A stretch of 64,000 bases of DNA, from contig JAFTJZ010000026.1 in NCBI GenBank assembly GCA_017456145.1, positions 124,001 to 188,000 on the forward strand. The letters run 5' to 3'. The DNA comes from Clostridia bacterium. GTDB taxonomy: Bacteria > Bacillota > Clostridia > Oscillospirales > CAG-272. Of this stretch, positions 36,572 through 46,565 are shown piece after piece (position 1 is the first letter of the stretch; the number at the start of each line of letters is the position of its first letter). Both the position numbers and the translations under genes were made by a program. The notes under the pieces are model-generated. The model had not been told where the DNA came from. It ran no database searches and saw only the letters and a list, made by a program, of their open reading frames with translations.

Positions 36572-36604
36572 GTTTACATACCATATCGAAAGGAGTATGT
36601 AAAC
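36572..36604 (+). promoter_or_regulatory. hairpin overlapping the LCP ribosome binding site
   Basis: Perfect 10-bp inverted repeat GTTTACATAC/GTATGTAAAC (36572-36581 with 36595-36604) whose 13-nt loop contains AAAGGA of the ribosome binding site, 12 nt before the start codon at 36607. It could regulate translation or serve as a DNA operator. Confidence 0.55.
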
Positions 36605-36606
36605 TC

Positions 36607-37716
36607 ATGAAAAGAGAGCTGTTAGCCCGTCGGCTGATCCTTCCCATCCTTACGGCGTTTCTGATCCTTGCGCCGCTGCTCGGCGTTGCTGTGGTCGGTG
36701 AGCATCGATATGAGGTGCGTCATCCCGCTTATGCCAAGCATATGATGGCACGTCTTCTCGGTGAGGAGAGTGCAGAGTGCGATGCGGACAACTGGGAGAG
36801 CATGGAGGAAATACCCGTAGGAGGCGATGGCGGTGTGACCAATATTTTAGTGCTTGGACGTGATGCTGCGGCGGGGCTGACCGATGTTATGATGCTGGTT
36901 TCGCTGGATGCGGATCAACATTCACTCTCCATCCTGCAGCTGCCGCGGGACACTTATGCCAATTATACACGAAATAATTATAAGAAATTGAACGGCGCAT
37001 ACAGAGAATTGGGTGGCGCGGCACTTGCCGAGTTTCTTTCGCACCATATGGGCGTGGACGTCGATCGCTACCTTTGCATCGATCTTGCGGTCTTCGGTGA
37101 GATCGTTGATACGCTGGGCGGCGTTTCCATCAATATACCCGCCGATATGGATTACGATGATCCGACGCAATCGCTGCACATCCATTTGGATGCGGGAGAG
37201 CAGGTGCTCAACGGAGAGCAGGCGCAAATGTTCGTGCGATTCCGCTCAGGATATACCCAAGCCGATCTTGGAAGGATGGATGCGCAAAAGCTGTTTTTGG
37301 CTGCGCTTGCCAAGCAGGTGAAAAGTACCCTGACACTTGGTCGTGCCGCAGAGCTTGCCTGCAGCTGCTTTGGAAAGGTCAAGACCAATCTGTCGCTCAG
37401 GGAGTGCATTTCCTGCGCACGGGCACTGATGGATGTCGATCTGACGGCGGTCAGTATGAGCACGCTGCAAGGGGAGGCTGTCAAGCCCAAATCCGGCGGC
37501 GCATGGTATTATATTTTGAATCGAGAGGGTGCCGCAGAGCAGCTGGCGCAAATGTTCGATCAAACGGGGGAATTTGATCCCGATCGTATTTTTACCAATG
37601 CATCTCGTTCAGAATACCAGAATATTTATCTGTCCTCTGCATCGAGGTTTGCGCCCAAGGCGCATACGGCACAGGATCTGCTGGATGGAGCACTGGCACC
37701 TGCACGCATCTCATAA
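36607..37716 (+). CDS. LytR-CpsA-Psr family phosphotransferase
   Basis: 369 aa. LCP proteins attach teichoic acids or other glycopolymers to peptidoglycan outside the cell. It is a type II membrane protein with one N-terminal helix (about 9-30) and the LCP domain (about 75-260): NILVLGRDAAAGLTDVMMLVS, LQLPRDTYANY with the pyrophosphate-binding Arg, and a later FVRFRSGYTQADLGRMDAQK. The N-terminal and C-terminal tails are weakly conserved. It lies between yqeK and rsfS and has an unusual hairpin around its ribosome binding site. Confidence 0.9.
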   Translation: MKRELLARRLILPILTAFLILAPLLGVAVVGEHRYEVRHPAYAKHMMARLLGEESAECDADNWESMEEIPVGGDGGVTNILVLGRDAAAGLTDVMMLVSLDADQHSLSILQLPRDTYANYTRNNYKKLNGAYRELGGAALAEFLSHHMGVDVDRYLCIDLAVFGEIVDTLGGVSINIPADMDYDDPTQSLHIHLDAGEQVLNGEQAQMFVRFRSGYTQADLGRMDAQKLFLAALAKQVKSTLTLGRAAELACSCFGKVKTNLSLRECISCARALMDVDLTAVSMSTLQGEAVKPKSGGAWYYILNREGAAEQLAQMFDQTGEFDPDRIFTNASRSEYQNIYLSSASRFAPKAHTAQDLLDGALAPARIS

Positions 37717-37786
37717 AACGACCGCCGACGGCGGTTACATAAAAAATGATTTTGAAAATTATCACAATAGAAAGGAATTTACAATC

Positions 37787-38248
37787 ATGAGTGAAAACAT
37801 TCTTCATCCGATTCTTGAAGATACCCGGGATGCGGTGTTATCTGACGAAGAATATGCCGCGCTGCCGACTTTGGCGGGCGCGGAGCCCGGACTGCTTGCC
37901 GAGGCGATCGCACAGGTGTTGGACAGCCGTCGCGGTCGTGACGTCAAGGTCATGTACGTAGAGGATAAGACGGAAATTGCCGAATATTTTGTACTCTGCA
38001 CAGGTAACTCGAGTACCCATGTCAAGTCGTTGATGGGCGAGGTTGAACATAAAATCGCATTGCGCGGCGTTGAACCCCATCACGTGGAGGGAAGAGACAA
38101 CAGCGCTTGGATCATTGCGGATTACAGTCACGTTCTGGTGCACGTCTTCAGCCGCGAGGCTCGCGAATTTTATAATCTGGATAAGCTGTATGGCGACGGC
38201 TCCTCGCCGAAAACCGCCGATGGGGCACCAGATCAAAGCGATAAATAA
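37787..38248 (+). CDS. rsfS: ribosome silencing factor RsfS
   Basis: 153 aa from the ATG at 37787 (AAAGGAATTTACAATC). RsfS binds L14 and blocks subunit joining to silence translation in poor conditions. The core (about 40-140) has VKVMYVEDKTEIAEYFVLCTGNSSTHVKSL and WIIADYSHVLVHVFSREAREFYNLDKLYGDG. It carries about 40 extra N-terminal residues of unknown role (ILHPILEDTRDAVLSDEEYA..) ahead of the core, compared with 105-120 aa in many species. A short hairpin (ACCGCC/GGCGGT, about 37720-37735) separates it from the LCP gene. Confidence 0.93.
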   Translation: MSENILHPILEDTRDAVLSDEEYAALPTLAGAEPGLLAEAIAQVLDSRRGRDVKVMYVEDKTEIAEYFVLCTGNSSTHVKSLMGEVEHKIALRGVEPHHVEGRDNSAWIIADYSHVLVHVFSREAREFYNLDKLYGDGSSPKTADGAPDQSDK

Positions 38249-38283
38249 ATTTTGACATATATACAACGAAAGGATTTCATCTG

Positions 38284-40680
38284 ATGAAGTACAATTTCTC
38301 CGAAATCGAGAGCAAATGGCAGAAAAAATGGGATGACGCAGGTATTTTCCGCGCCAAGGACAACGATGACCGCAAGAAGTTTTATGCGCTGGTCGAATTT
38401 CCTTATCCCTCCGGTGCAGGTATGCACGTTGGACACATCAAGGCGTATTCCAGCCTTGAGGTGATTTCCCGTAAAAGACGGATGGAGGGCTACAACGTTC
38501 TTTTCCCGATCGGATTTGATGCCTACGGTCTGCCCACAGAAAATTATGCCATCAAAACAGGGATTCACCCCAGACAAGTCACGGATCAGAACATCGCGCG
38601 CTTTTCCGCACAGCTGCGTCGCGTCGGTTTCTCGTTCGATTGGGATCGCGTGATCGATACCACGCAGGAGGATTATTACAAGTGGACGCAATACATATTC
38701 CTCAAGCTGTTTGAGAAGGGTCTTGCGTTCCGCGATACCGCGCTGGTCAACTATTGCCCGCACTGCAAGGTCGTCCTCTCCAACGAGGACTCTCAGGGCG
38801 GCAAGTGCGATATCTGCCACAGCGACGTGGTTCAGAAGTCCAAGGACGTTTGGTATCTTCGTATTACCGAGTATGCAGATAAGCTGCTGCAGGGACTTGA
38901 CGAGGTCGATTATCTCCCCAACGTCAAGCAGCAGCAGGTCAACTGGGTCGGCAAGTCCACGGGTGCTTTTGTCAACTTCAAGGTTGCGAACACGGATGAA
39001 ACGTTGCGCATCTACACGACGCGCTGCGACACGCTCTTCGGCGTAACCTTTATGGTCATCGCGCCCGAGCATCCCTTGATCGACAAGATGGCAGATCGCA
39101 TCGGCAACATGGAAGCAGTTCTCGCTTACCGCGCCGAGTGTGCCAAGAAGACAGAGTTCGAGAGAACGCAGCTGGTCAAGGATAAAACGGGTGTATGCCT
39201 GGATGGCTTGCGTGCCGTCAACCCCATCACGGGTAAGGAAATTCCCATCTTCATTGCAGATTACGTAATGATGGGCTACGGTACCGGTGCGATCATGGCA
39301 GTTCCTGCGCATGATGAGCGCGACTACGAATTTGCCAAGAAGTTCGGCATCGATATCGTTGAGGTCATCAAGGGCGGAAATATTGATGAGGCTGCCTATA
39401 CCGGTGACGGTGAGATGATCAATTCCGACTTCCTCAACGGTTATACCAACAAAAAGGATTCGATCGCCCGTATGCTGGAGTACCTCAAGGAAAAGGGAAT
39501 CGGTGAGATGGGCGTACAGTACAAGATGAAGGACTGGGCGTTCAACCGTCAGCGTTATTGGGGTGAGCCGATCCCGATTGTACATTGCCCCAAGTGCGGC
39601 ATGGTCCCCGTCCCCTACGATCAGCTGCCCTTAAGGCTCCCCAATGTTACCGAGTTTGCTCCCGGCGAGGGCGGTGAGAGCCCCTTGGCGAAGATCGAGG
39701 AATACGTTAACTGCGAGTGCCCCAAGTGCGGCGGCAAGGCAAGACGCGAGACCGATACCATGCCCCAGTGGGCAGGATCCTCCTGGTATTTCCTGCGCTA
39801 TATTGATCCTAAGAACGATCATGCGCTGGCCGATCCCGAAAAGCTCAAGTACTGGCTGCCTGTTGACTGGTATAACGGCGGTATGGAGCACGTTACCCGT
39901 CACATGATCTACTCTCGTTTCTGGCATCACTTCCTGTACGATATCGGCGAGGTTCCTTGTGCCGAGCCGTATGCCAAGAGAACTGCGCAGGGCTTGATTC
40001 TCGGCCCGGACGGAGACAAGATGAGTAAATCCAAGGGGAACGTGGTCGATCCCAACGAGGTCGTTGATGCTTACGGTGCCGATGTGCTGCGCACCTATAT
40101 CCTCTTTATGGGCGATTATGGCAGTGCTACGCCTTGGTCGGATAACGGCGTGAAGGGATGTAAGAGATTCATCGATCGTTTTGCGGACGTTTACGATCTG
40201 ATCAGTGATAAGCCTATCTCAAAGAAACTGGAAAGTGCCGTCCATAAGACGGTCAAAAAGGTCACGGAGGATATTGAGGAGCTGAAATTCAATACCGCCA
40301 TTGCTGCGATGATGGGACTCCTCAACGATATTTATGCCGAGGGCAACATCACCAAGGATGCGTACAATATGCTGGTACGTCTGCTTTGCCCCATCGCACC
40401 TCACGTCTGCGAGGAGCTGTGGGAGATGCTGGGCGAGAAGGGCTTTTGCGCATTGGCGCCTTGGCCGCAGTATGACGAGGCAAAGACGATCGACGAGGAG
40501 ATCGAGCTGCCCGTGCAGATCAATGGCAAAGTAAGAGGAAAGATCACAGTCGCAGCGGATGCTGCCAAGGAGGATATTCTCACTGCGGCCAAGACTGCTG
40601 TTGCGGTATCGATTGAGGGGAAGACCGTGATCAAAGAGATCCTGGTTCCCGGCAAGATGGTCAGCCTTGTGGTGAAATGA
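38284..40680 (+). CDS. leuS: leucyl-tRNA synthetase
   Basis: 798 aa, bacterial-type. It charges tRNA-Leu with leucine and edits mischarged amino acids. The HIGH motif is PYPSGAGMHVGHIKAY near 43-57; the CP1 editing domain follows (about 220-410, with TTRCDTLFGVTFMV); the KMSKS loop is DKMSKSKGNVVDP at about 577-590; an anticodon-binding helical domain and a small C-terminal domain end the protein. There is no T-box in the 35-nt gap behind rsfS, so it is transcribed with the upstream block. A terminator is not obvious before the rpsU promoter at 40753. Confidence 0.97.
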   Translation: MKYNFSEIESKWQKKWDDAGIFRAKDNDDRKKFYALVEFPYPSGAGMHVGHIKAYSSLEVISRKRRMEGYNVLFPIGFDAYGLPTENYAIKTGIHPRQVTDQNIARFSAQLRRVGFSFDWDRVIDTTQEDYYKWTQYIFLKLFEKGLAFRDTALVNYCPHCKVVLSNEDSQGGKCDICHSDVVQKSKDVWYLRITEYADKLLQGLDEVDYLPNVKQQQVNWVGKSTGAFVNFKVANTDETLRIYTTRCDTLFGVTFMVIAPEHPLIDKMADRIGNMEAVLAYRAECAKKTEFERTQLVKDKTGVCLDGLRAVNPITGKEIPIFIADYVMMGYGTGAIMAVPAHDERDYEFAKKFGIDIVEVIKGGNIDEAAYTGDGEMINSDFLNGYTNKKDSIARMLEYLKEKGIGEMGVQYKMKDWAFNRQRYWGEPIPIVHCPKCGMVPVPYDQLPLRLPNVTEFAPGEGGESPLAKIEEYVNCECPKCGGKARRETDTMPQWAGSSWYFLRYIDPKNDHALADPEKLKYWLPVDWYNGGMEHVTRHMIYSRFWHHFLYDIGEVPCAEPYAKRTAQGLILGPDGDKMSKSKGNVVDPNEVVDAYGADVLRTYILFMGDYGSATPWSDNGVKGCKRFIDRFADVYDLISDKPISKKLESAVHKTVKKVTEDIEELKFNTAIAAMMGLLNDIYAEGNITKDAYNMLVRLLCPIAPHVCEELWEMLGEKGFCALAPWPQYDEAKTIDEEIELPVQINGKVRGKITVAADAAKEDILTAAKTAVAVSIEGKTVIKEILVPGKMVSLVVK

Positions 40681-40752
40681 GCCGCGTGATACAAGATTTT
40701 GTTCTTTGTCATAAAAAAATCAAAAATATTGAAAAAAATAGCAGAAAAGCCC

Positions 40753-40781
40753 TTGACAAAATACACGGAAAAGTGTATAAT
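40753..40781 (+). promoter_or_regulatory. rpsU promoter
   Basis: TTGACA (40753-40758), a 17-bp spacer and TATAAT (40776-40781). The leader of about 60 nt includes AGGGGAGGG before the start at 40846. Confidence 0.88.
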
Positions 40782-40845
40782 ATATGGGTGAATTTCCCCA
40801 AAGAGTGAGAGCTCTTGGAAATGTGAGGGGAGGGAAAAAGAAACC

Positions 40846-41022
40846 ATGGCTGAAGTTAGAGTTAAGGAAGGCGAGTCTTTGGACAGCGCTCTTCGCCGCT
40901 TTAAGCGTCAGTGTGCTCGTTCCGGTGTTCTTACCGAGCTCCGTAAGAGAGAGCACTACGAAAAGCCCAGCGTAAAACGCAAGAAGAAGTCTGAGGCTGC
41001 AAGAAAGCGCAAGTATAAATAA
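40846..41022 (+). CDS. rpsU: 30S ribosomal protein S21
   Basis: 58 aa, so short that it is easily missed. S21 is a basic protein of the small subunit that helps Shine-Dalgarno pairing. The sequence shows [40 protein letters not shown], and a lysine- and arginine-rich tail, all characteristic. It has its own consensus promoter and a strong terminator, so it is expressed independently. Confidence 0.97.
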   Translation: MAEVRVKEGESLDSALRRFKRQCARSGVLTELRKREHYEKPSVKRKKKSEAARKRKYK

Positions 41023-41034
41023 TGCTTTGCCACC

Positions 41035-41064
41035 AAGCAGGCATCCGATGGATGCCTGCTTTTT
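41035..41064 (+). terminator. rpsU terminator
   Basis: Perfect 12-bp stem AAGCAGGCATCC/GGATGCCTGCTT (41035-41046 with 41050-41061) with a 3-nt loop and TTTTT. Confidence 0.93.
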
Positions 41065-41121
41065 GTCACTTTCATTTGTGTCAAAACCGTGAACAATTTT
41101 TGTCATTTTCGCCTTTTTGAC

Positions 41122-41150
41122 TTGACAAATTCTTCGGAATGTGCTATACT
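41122..41150 (+). promoter_or_regulatory. promoter of the 41185 small membrane protein gene
   Basis: TTGACA (41122-41127), a 17-bp spacer and TATACT (41145-41150), 34 bp before the start codon. Confidence 0.85.
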
Positions 41151-41184
41151 AATATCACAACACTTGAAAGGAGTCATACATATT

Positions 41185-41433
41185 ATGGCTAACAATTCTA
41201 TCACTGCTCAGTACAATGAACTGCCCAAGTGGGTCAGAGTTCTTCTTCAACTGTTCCTTGGGAGCGTGATCGGCGGTGTCTATCGCATCATCCGTTTCTT
41301 CGAGACCAAGAACGTCGTAACTTTGGTTGTTGGTATTCTCGTTCTGGTTACCGGTATCGGTAACGGCATTGCTTGGATCGTTGACCTGATCACGACCATT
41401 TTCGGCGGCGGTATCACCGTTCTTGCTGACTGA
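41185..41433 (+). CDS. small two-helix membrane protein, unknown function
   Basis: About 82 aa from the ATG at 41185, which follows AAAGGAGTCATACATATT. It has a soluble N-terminus with LPKWVRVLLQLFLGSVIGGVYR, a first helix (about 18-33), a basic turn (RIIRFFETKN) and a second, glycine-containing helix (about 43-68, VVTLVVGILVLVTGIGNGIAWI), then ITTIFGGGITVLAD. The gene has its own consensus promoter and terminator, which argues that it is real and well expressed. I do not recognise a named family. Confidence 0.8.
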   Translation: MANNSITAQYNELPKWVRVLLQLFLGSVIGGVYRIIRFFETKNVVTLVVGILVLVTGIGNGIAWIVDLITTIFGGGITVLAD

Positions 41434-41445
41434 TTCTGAAAAAAG

Positions 41446-41491
41446 ATGCTGTATCTCGGTTCACATCTGTGTCCGTGATACAGCATTTTTT
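41446..41491 (+). terminator. terminator
   Basis: Stem ATGCTGTATC/GATACAGCAT (41446-41455 with 41477-41486) followed by TTTTTT. Confidence 0.9.
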
Positions 41492-41622
41492 ATATTTATT
41501 CACGATTTGTCATCAAAGCTGTATGATCCAACCAAGACTCAGGTAAGAACCGATCATGCCGAGCTGATGCATAAAGGGACAGGCCGCGTAATTGCTCCCG
41601 ATCTCTTTGGGGCAAAAGCAGC

Positions 41623-41666
41623 AAGGATCGGACACCGTAAATGAAAGCATACGGTGCCCGATCTTT
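41623..41666. terminator. hairpin downstream of rsmI
   Basis: A 16-bp imperfect stem (41623-41638 with 41651-41666, AAGGATCGGACACCGT against its complement) located just after the leftward rsmI stop. The T-tract is weak on both strands. A 45-codon minus-strand frame (41513-41650) starts in its loop. The rest of 41492-41622 shows no other feature. Confidence 0.5.
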
Positions 41667-41671
41667 ATGAT

Positions 41672-42571
41672 TTATAAAACCTGTTGATATACTTCGTTTT
41701 TCGCCACGCCTCGGTCATGCGCGGCGGCCTTGATGGCATCATTTTTCCGCATTCCCTGTGCCATATAATATTCGACGTGCTCACGGACGCTCATTCCGTC
41801 CCAGAAAGTATTTGTTCCTTCAGCTATCATAGAGGCACCCTCGATGACAAGGACGTATTCACCGCGCGGTTCCTTTACGGCGTAGCAGGCAACGGCGCCG
41901 CCAAGCGTCGTGCGAAAGACCTCTTCGTTTCGCTTGGTCAGCTCGCGGCACAGCGTGATGCGACGGGTCTCGCCAAAGGTTTGGCAGAGATCGGAAAGGG
42001 TGGTGCGCAGCTTGTGCGGCGCCTCGTGCAAAATTATGGTACGGCTCTCACCTCGTAATGCGGCAAGATGCTCACGCCGCTCGGCCTTGTTGACCGAGAG
42101 AAAGCCCTCAAAGCAAAATCTGCCCGTAGGAAGACCGGAGAGCGTCAGGGCATCCACGGCAGCGCAGCACCCGGGAACGCCCGTCACAGGGATTCCTCGC
42201 TCGCCACAGAGGACCACCAAGTCTTCTCCGGGGTCGGAGATGGCGGGAGTTCCCGCATCGGTGATCAATGCGCAGGATTCTCCCTTTTGCAGACGCGCGA
42301 CGATCTCCTCACCGCGCTCTCTTTTATTATGCTCATAATAAGAAACCATCGGCTTTTGTATACCGAGATAGGTCAACAGCTTGAGCGAATTTCTGGTGTC
42401 CTCGGCAGCGATGAAATCAACGCCGGATAACACCTTGATGGCGCGCAGTGAAAGATCGTCGAGATTTCCGATCGGTGTGGCAACAAGATACAGGGTACCA
42501 CCGATAATGCGATTCTTCTCCTCGCGCACGGTGGGGAGAGCGGACTCTCTTTCTTGGTGATCGAGTTCCAT
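41672..42571 (-). CDS. rsmI: 16S rRNA (cytidine-1402-2'-O)-methyltransferase
   Basis: 299 aa. RsmI methylates C1402 in the decoding centre using SAM. The tetrapyrrole-methylase-like fold starts GGTLYLVATPIGNLDDLSLRAIKVL and has DFIAAEDTRNSLKLL, LITDAGTPAISDPGEDLV and LYEGFLS-like FCFEGFLSVNKAERR. The C-terminal part is a helix-turn-helix-like tail. The ATG follows GAAAGGAGTTCACC. It diverges from the amidase gene at 42657. Confidence 0.95.
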   Translation of the reverse strand: MELDHQERESALPTVREEKNRIIGGTLYLVATPIGNLDDLSLRAIKVLSGVDFIAAEDTRNSLKLLTYLGIQKPMVSYYEHNKRERGEEIVARLQKGESCALITDAGTPAISDPGEDLVVLCGERGIPVTGVPGCCAAVDALTLSGLPTGRFCFEGFLSVNKAERREHLAALRGESRTIILHEAPHKLRTTLSDLCQTFGETRRITLCRELTKRNEEVFRTTLGGAVACYAVKEPRGEYVLVIEGASMIAEGTNTFWDGMSVREHVEYYMAQGMRKNDAIKAAAHDRGVAKNEVYQQVL

Positions 42572-42656
42572 GGTGAACTCCTTTCAAAAAGTTTTCGAAA
42601 CATCAGACCTCTTGCAACATACAATAAAAACAGGGTGACAAAAGGAGGTTTGACGT

Positions 42657-43220
42657 ATGGCAATCAAGGTCTACATAGATCAAGGACATAATCCGGTCAA
42701 TCCCAACGCGGGAGCGGAGGGAAACGGTCTGCGCGAGCAGGATGTGGTGTATCGTATCGGGCAGGAGCTGGCGACACTTTTGCGGCAGAACGGGAATTTC
42801 GAGGTGCGTCTGTCTCGCCCGACGGCAACGACGCAGGTAGGAAATTCACTTTCGGATAGTTTGCGCACAAGGGTCAGTGATGCCAACAGCTGGGGGGCAG
42901 ATTATTTTCTGAGTTTGCATACCAATGCGTCGGATATCACGGCCGCAAGCGGCGTTGAGGCATATGCCTATCGCCGCGGTTCACAAGCATTCATTCTTGG
43001 CGACCATATTGTCCGATCGATCAGTGCAGTGACGGGGCTGCCCAACCGCGGCATGAAGGTACGCACCAATCTGTACGTTCTTCGACGCACGGCAATGCCT
43101 GCGGTGCTGATCGAGCTGGGATTCATCACAAATCCGGGAGATGCCGCACTGATGTCACAACAGCCGGAGCTGTTTGCACAGGGAATCTACCGGGGGTTAT
43201 TGGAATATCTTGATCTGTGA
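42657..43220 (+). CDS. N-acetylmuramoyl-L-alanine amidase (Amidase_3)
   Basis: 187 aa, made of one Amidase_3 domain and nothing else. It cleaves the bond between MurNAc and L-Ala in peptidoglycan, zinc-dependent. Ligands and catalytic residues are visible in YIDQGHN (His), GAEGNGL (Glu), LSLHTNAS (His) and AVLIELGFITN (catalytic Glu). There is no signal peptide, membrane helix or wall-binding repeat. This resembles the sporulation amidases CwlC/CwlD, with mother-cell lysis or cortex maturation as inference. AAAGGAGG precedes the start. Its stop codon directly abuts the stop of convergent ligA. Confidence 0.92.
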   Translation: MAIKVYIDQGHNPVNPNAGAEGNGLREQDVVYRIGQELATLLRQNGNFEVRLSRPTATTQVGNSLSDSLRTRVSDANSWGADYFLSLHTNASDITAASGVEAYAYRRGSQAFILGDHIVRSISAVTGLPNRGMKVRTNLYVLRRTAMPAVLIELGFITNPGDAALMSQQPELFAQGIYRGLLEYLDL

Positions 43221-45428
<2,208 letters not shown>

Positions 45429-45491
45429 TTAAGTGAAAAATGTGCAGCTTGCACGAAATTGCGAGAAACGCGATTTTTTTCATATCAGATA

Positions 45492-45520
45492 TTTACAAGT
45501 TCGCTTTTTTATGGTATAAT
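45492..45520 (+). promoter_or_regulatory. hpf promoter
   Basis: TTTACA (45492-45497), a 17-bp spacer and TATAAT (45515-45520). The leader (about 45527-45634) can fold two hairpins: GTGAC/GTCAC (45553-45565) and TGGGGG/CCCCCA (45573-45598). Confidence 0.82.
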
Positions 45521-45634
45521 ATAAGTGGCTCCGAGAAGGATCCATGTGACATGTGACGTTGTCACGCGGGAGTGGGGGCTGCCCAAAGGATTCCCCCATT
45601 GCCGATTCGCAAGATACACAAAGGAGGAAGAACC

Positions 45635-46162
45635 ATGAAACTGACAGTCGTTGGTCGCAAAATGAACGTGTACGAGGAAACTAAGGATCTGATTGCCAAG
45701 AAATTGGAAAAGCTGGACAAATTCTTTTCCGAAGAAGGTGATGCCACGGTGACCCTCTCGCGCAAGCGCGGAATCTCCAGCATGGAGGTGACCATCAGCG
45801 CCGCAGGAACGCTTTTCCGCAGTGAGCAGGACGCGGATGATTTCCGCGAGGCTTTGGATCGCTGCGTTGAAATCATTGAGCGTCAGATTCGCAAGAATAA
45901 GACGCGTCTGGCTAAAAAACTGCGCACGGCGACGATCCCCGAGATGGTGGCATTCTCCGAGGAAGAGGAGGACGAGGAGCAGGTGCTCCGTGTCAAGCGT
46001 TTCCCGTTGAAACCAATGTCGGTGGATGAGGCGATACTGCAGATGAATCTGCTCGGACACGATTTCTTTATGTTTTTGAACGACGAGGAGGGTAAGGTCT
46101 CCGTCGTATATACCCGTAAGGACGGAAATTACGGTATTATCATTCCGTCCAATGAGGATTGA
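45635..46162 (+). CDS. hpf: ribosome hibernation-promoting factor, long form
   Basis: 175 aa from the ATG at 45635 (AAAGGAGG). Long HPF makes 100S ribosome dimers in stationary phase. The N-terminal beta-alpha-beta-beta-beta-alpha domain starts MKLTVVGRKMNVYEETKDLI and KKLEKLDKFF; the C-terminal dimerisation domain begins KRFPLKPMSVDEAILQMNLL and ends NYGIIIPS. Between them is an acidic linker (EEEEDEEQ). It stands alone with its own promoter; repeat copy B follows. Confidence 0.95.
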   Translation: MKLTVVGRKMNVYEETKDLIAKKLEKLDKFFSEEGDATVTLSRKRGISSMEVTISAAGTLFRSEQDADDFREALDRCVEIIERQIRKNKTRLAKKLRTATIPEMVAFSEEEEDEEQVLRVKRFPLKPMSVDEAILQMNLLGHDFFMFLNDEEGKVSVVYTRKDGNYGIIIPSNED

Positions 46163-46171
46163 AGCATTTTT

Positions 46172-46319
46172 GGGGCTGCGTCATTGACGCAGCCCCTTGC
46201 AAACAAGCCGAAGGTAGACTATCTTGACGCACGGAATTTGCAAATTTGCGGTGTTCAGCCGCAAAGCAAAAAGCGACGGGGGTGAGAATCAAATGTGTTT
46301 TTGCGTTTGACTCACCCCC
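46172..46319 (+). repeat. dispersed two-hairpin repeat, copy B
   Basis: Downstream of hpf. Hairpin 1 is a perfect 12-1-12 inverted repeat GGGGCTGCGTCA/TGACGCAGCCCC (46172-46196). The middle shares AAGCCGAAGGTAG with copy C, GGAATTTGC with copy D and GCGGTGTTCAGCCGCAAAGC with copy A. Hairpin 2 is GGGGGTGAG..TCAAATG with CGTTTGA..CTCACCCCC (46278-46319), followed by GAGATTTTT. The next 110 bp hold only the asd promoter. Confidence 0.85.
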
Positions 46320-46433
46320 GAGATTTTTCGCAAAAGCAGTATAAGTCCTTGTTTTTGTGAAAAAGAACGGTTTTGAGCGCATGGGCGCGCAATATTTCGG
46401 TGAATTGAAAAATGAAAGATTTCGCTCTCCCAC

Positions 46434-46462
46434 TTGCATTTTTATAAACTTTATGATATAAT
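46434..46462 (+). promoter_or_regulatory. asd promoter
   Basis: TTGCAT (46434-46439), a 17-bp spacer and TATAAT (46457-46462). The leader of about 95 nt can form a hairpin GTGCGTC/GACGCAC just before the ribosome binding site AAAGG. Confidence 0.72.
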
Positions 46463-46565
46463 ATTTCATATTTATTTTATCCGGCATCCGCGCATAATCC
46501 TGCGTCGGATATTGAGGATAGTGCGTCTCGTTTCTGCGCGACGCACGGAAAGGTTGGTATTTCAT

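Noticed and set aside
38249-38283. T-box leader for leuS
   Set aside because: The gap upstream is only 35 bp; there is no specifier stem-loop, T-box sequence or terminator.
41423-41644. 73-codon rightward frame after the small membrane protein
   Set aside because: It begins inside the previous gene and runs through that gene's terminator hairpin; no ribosome binding site and no family resemblance.
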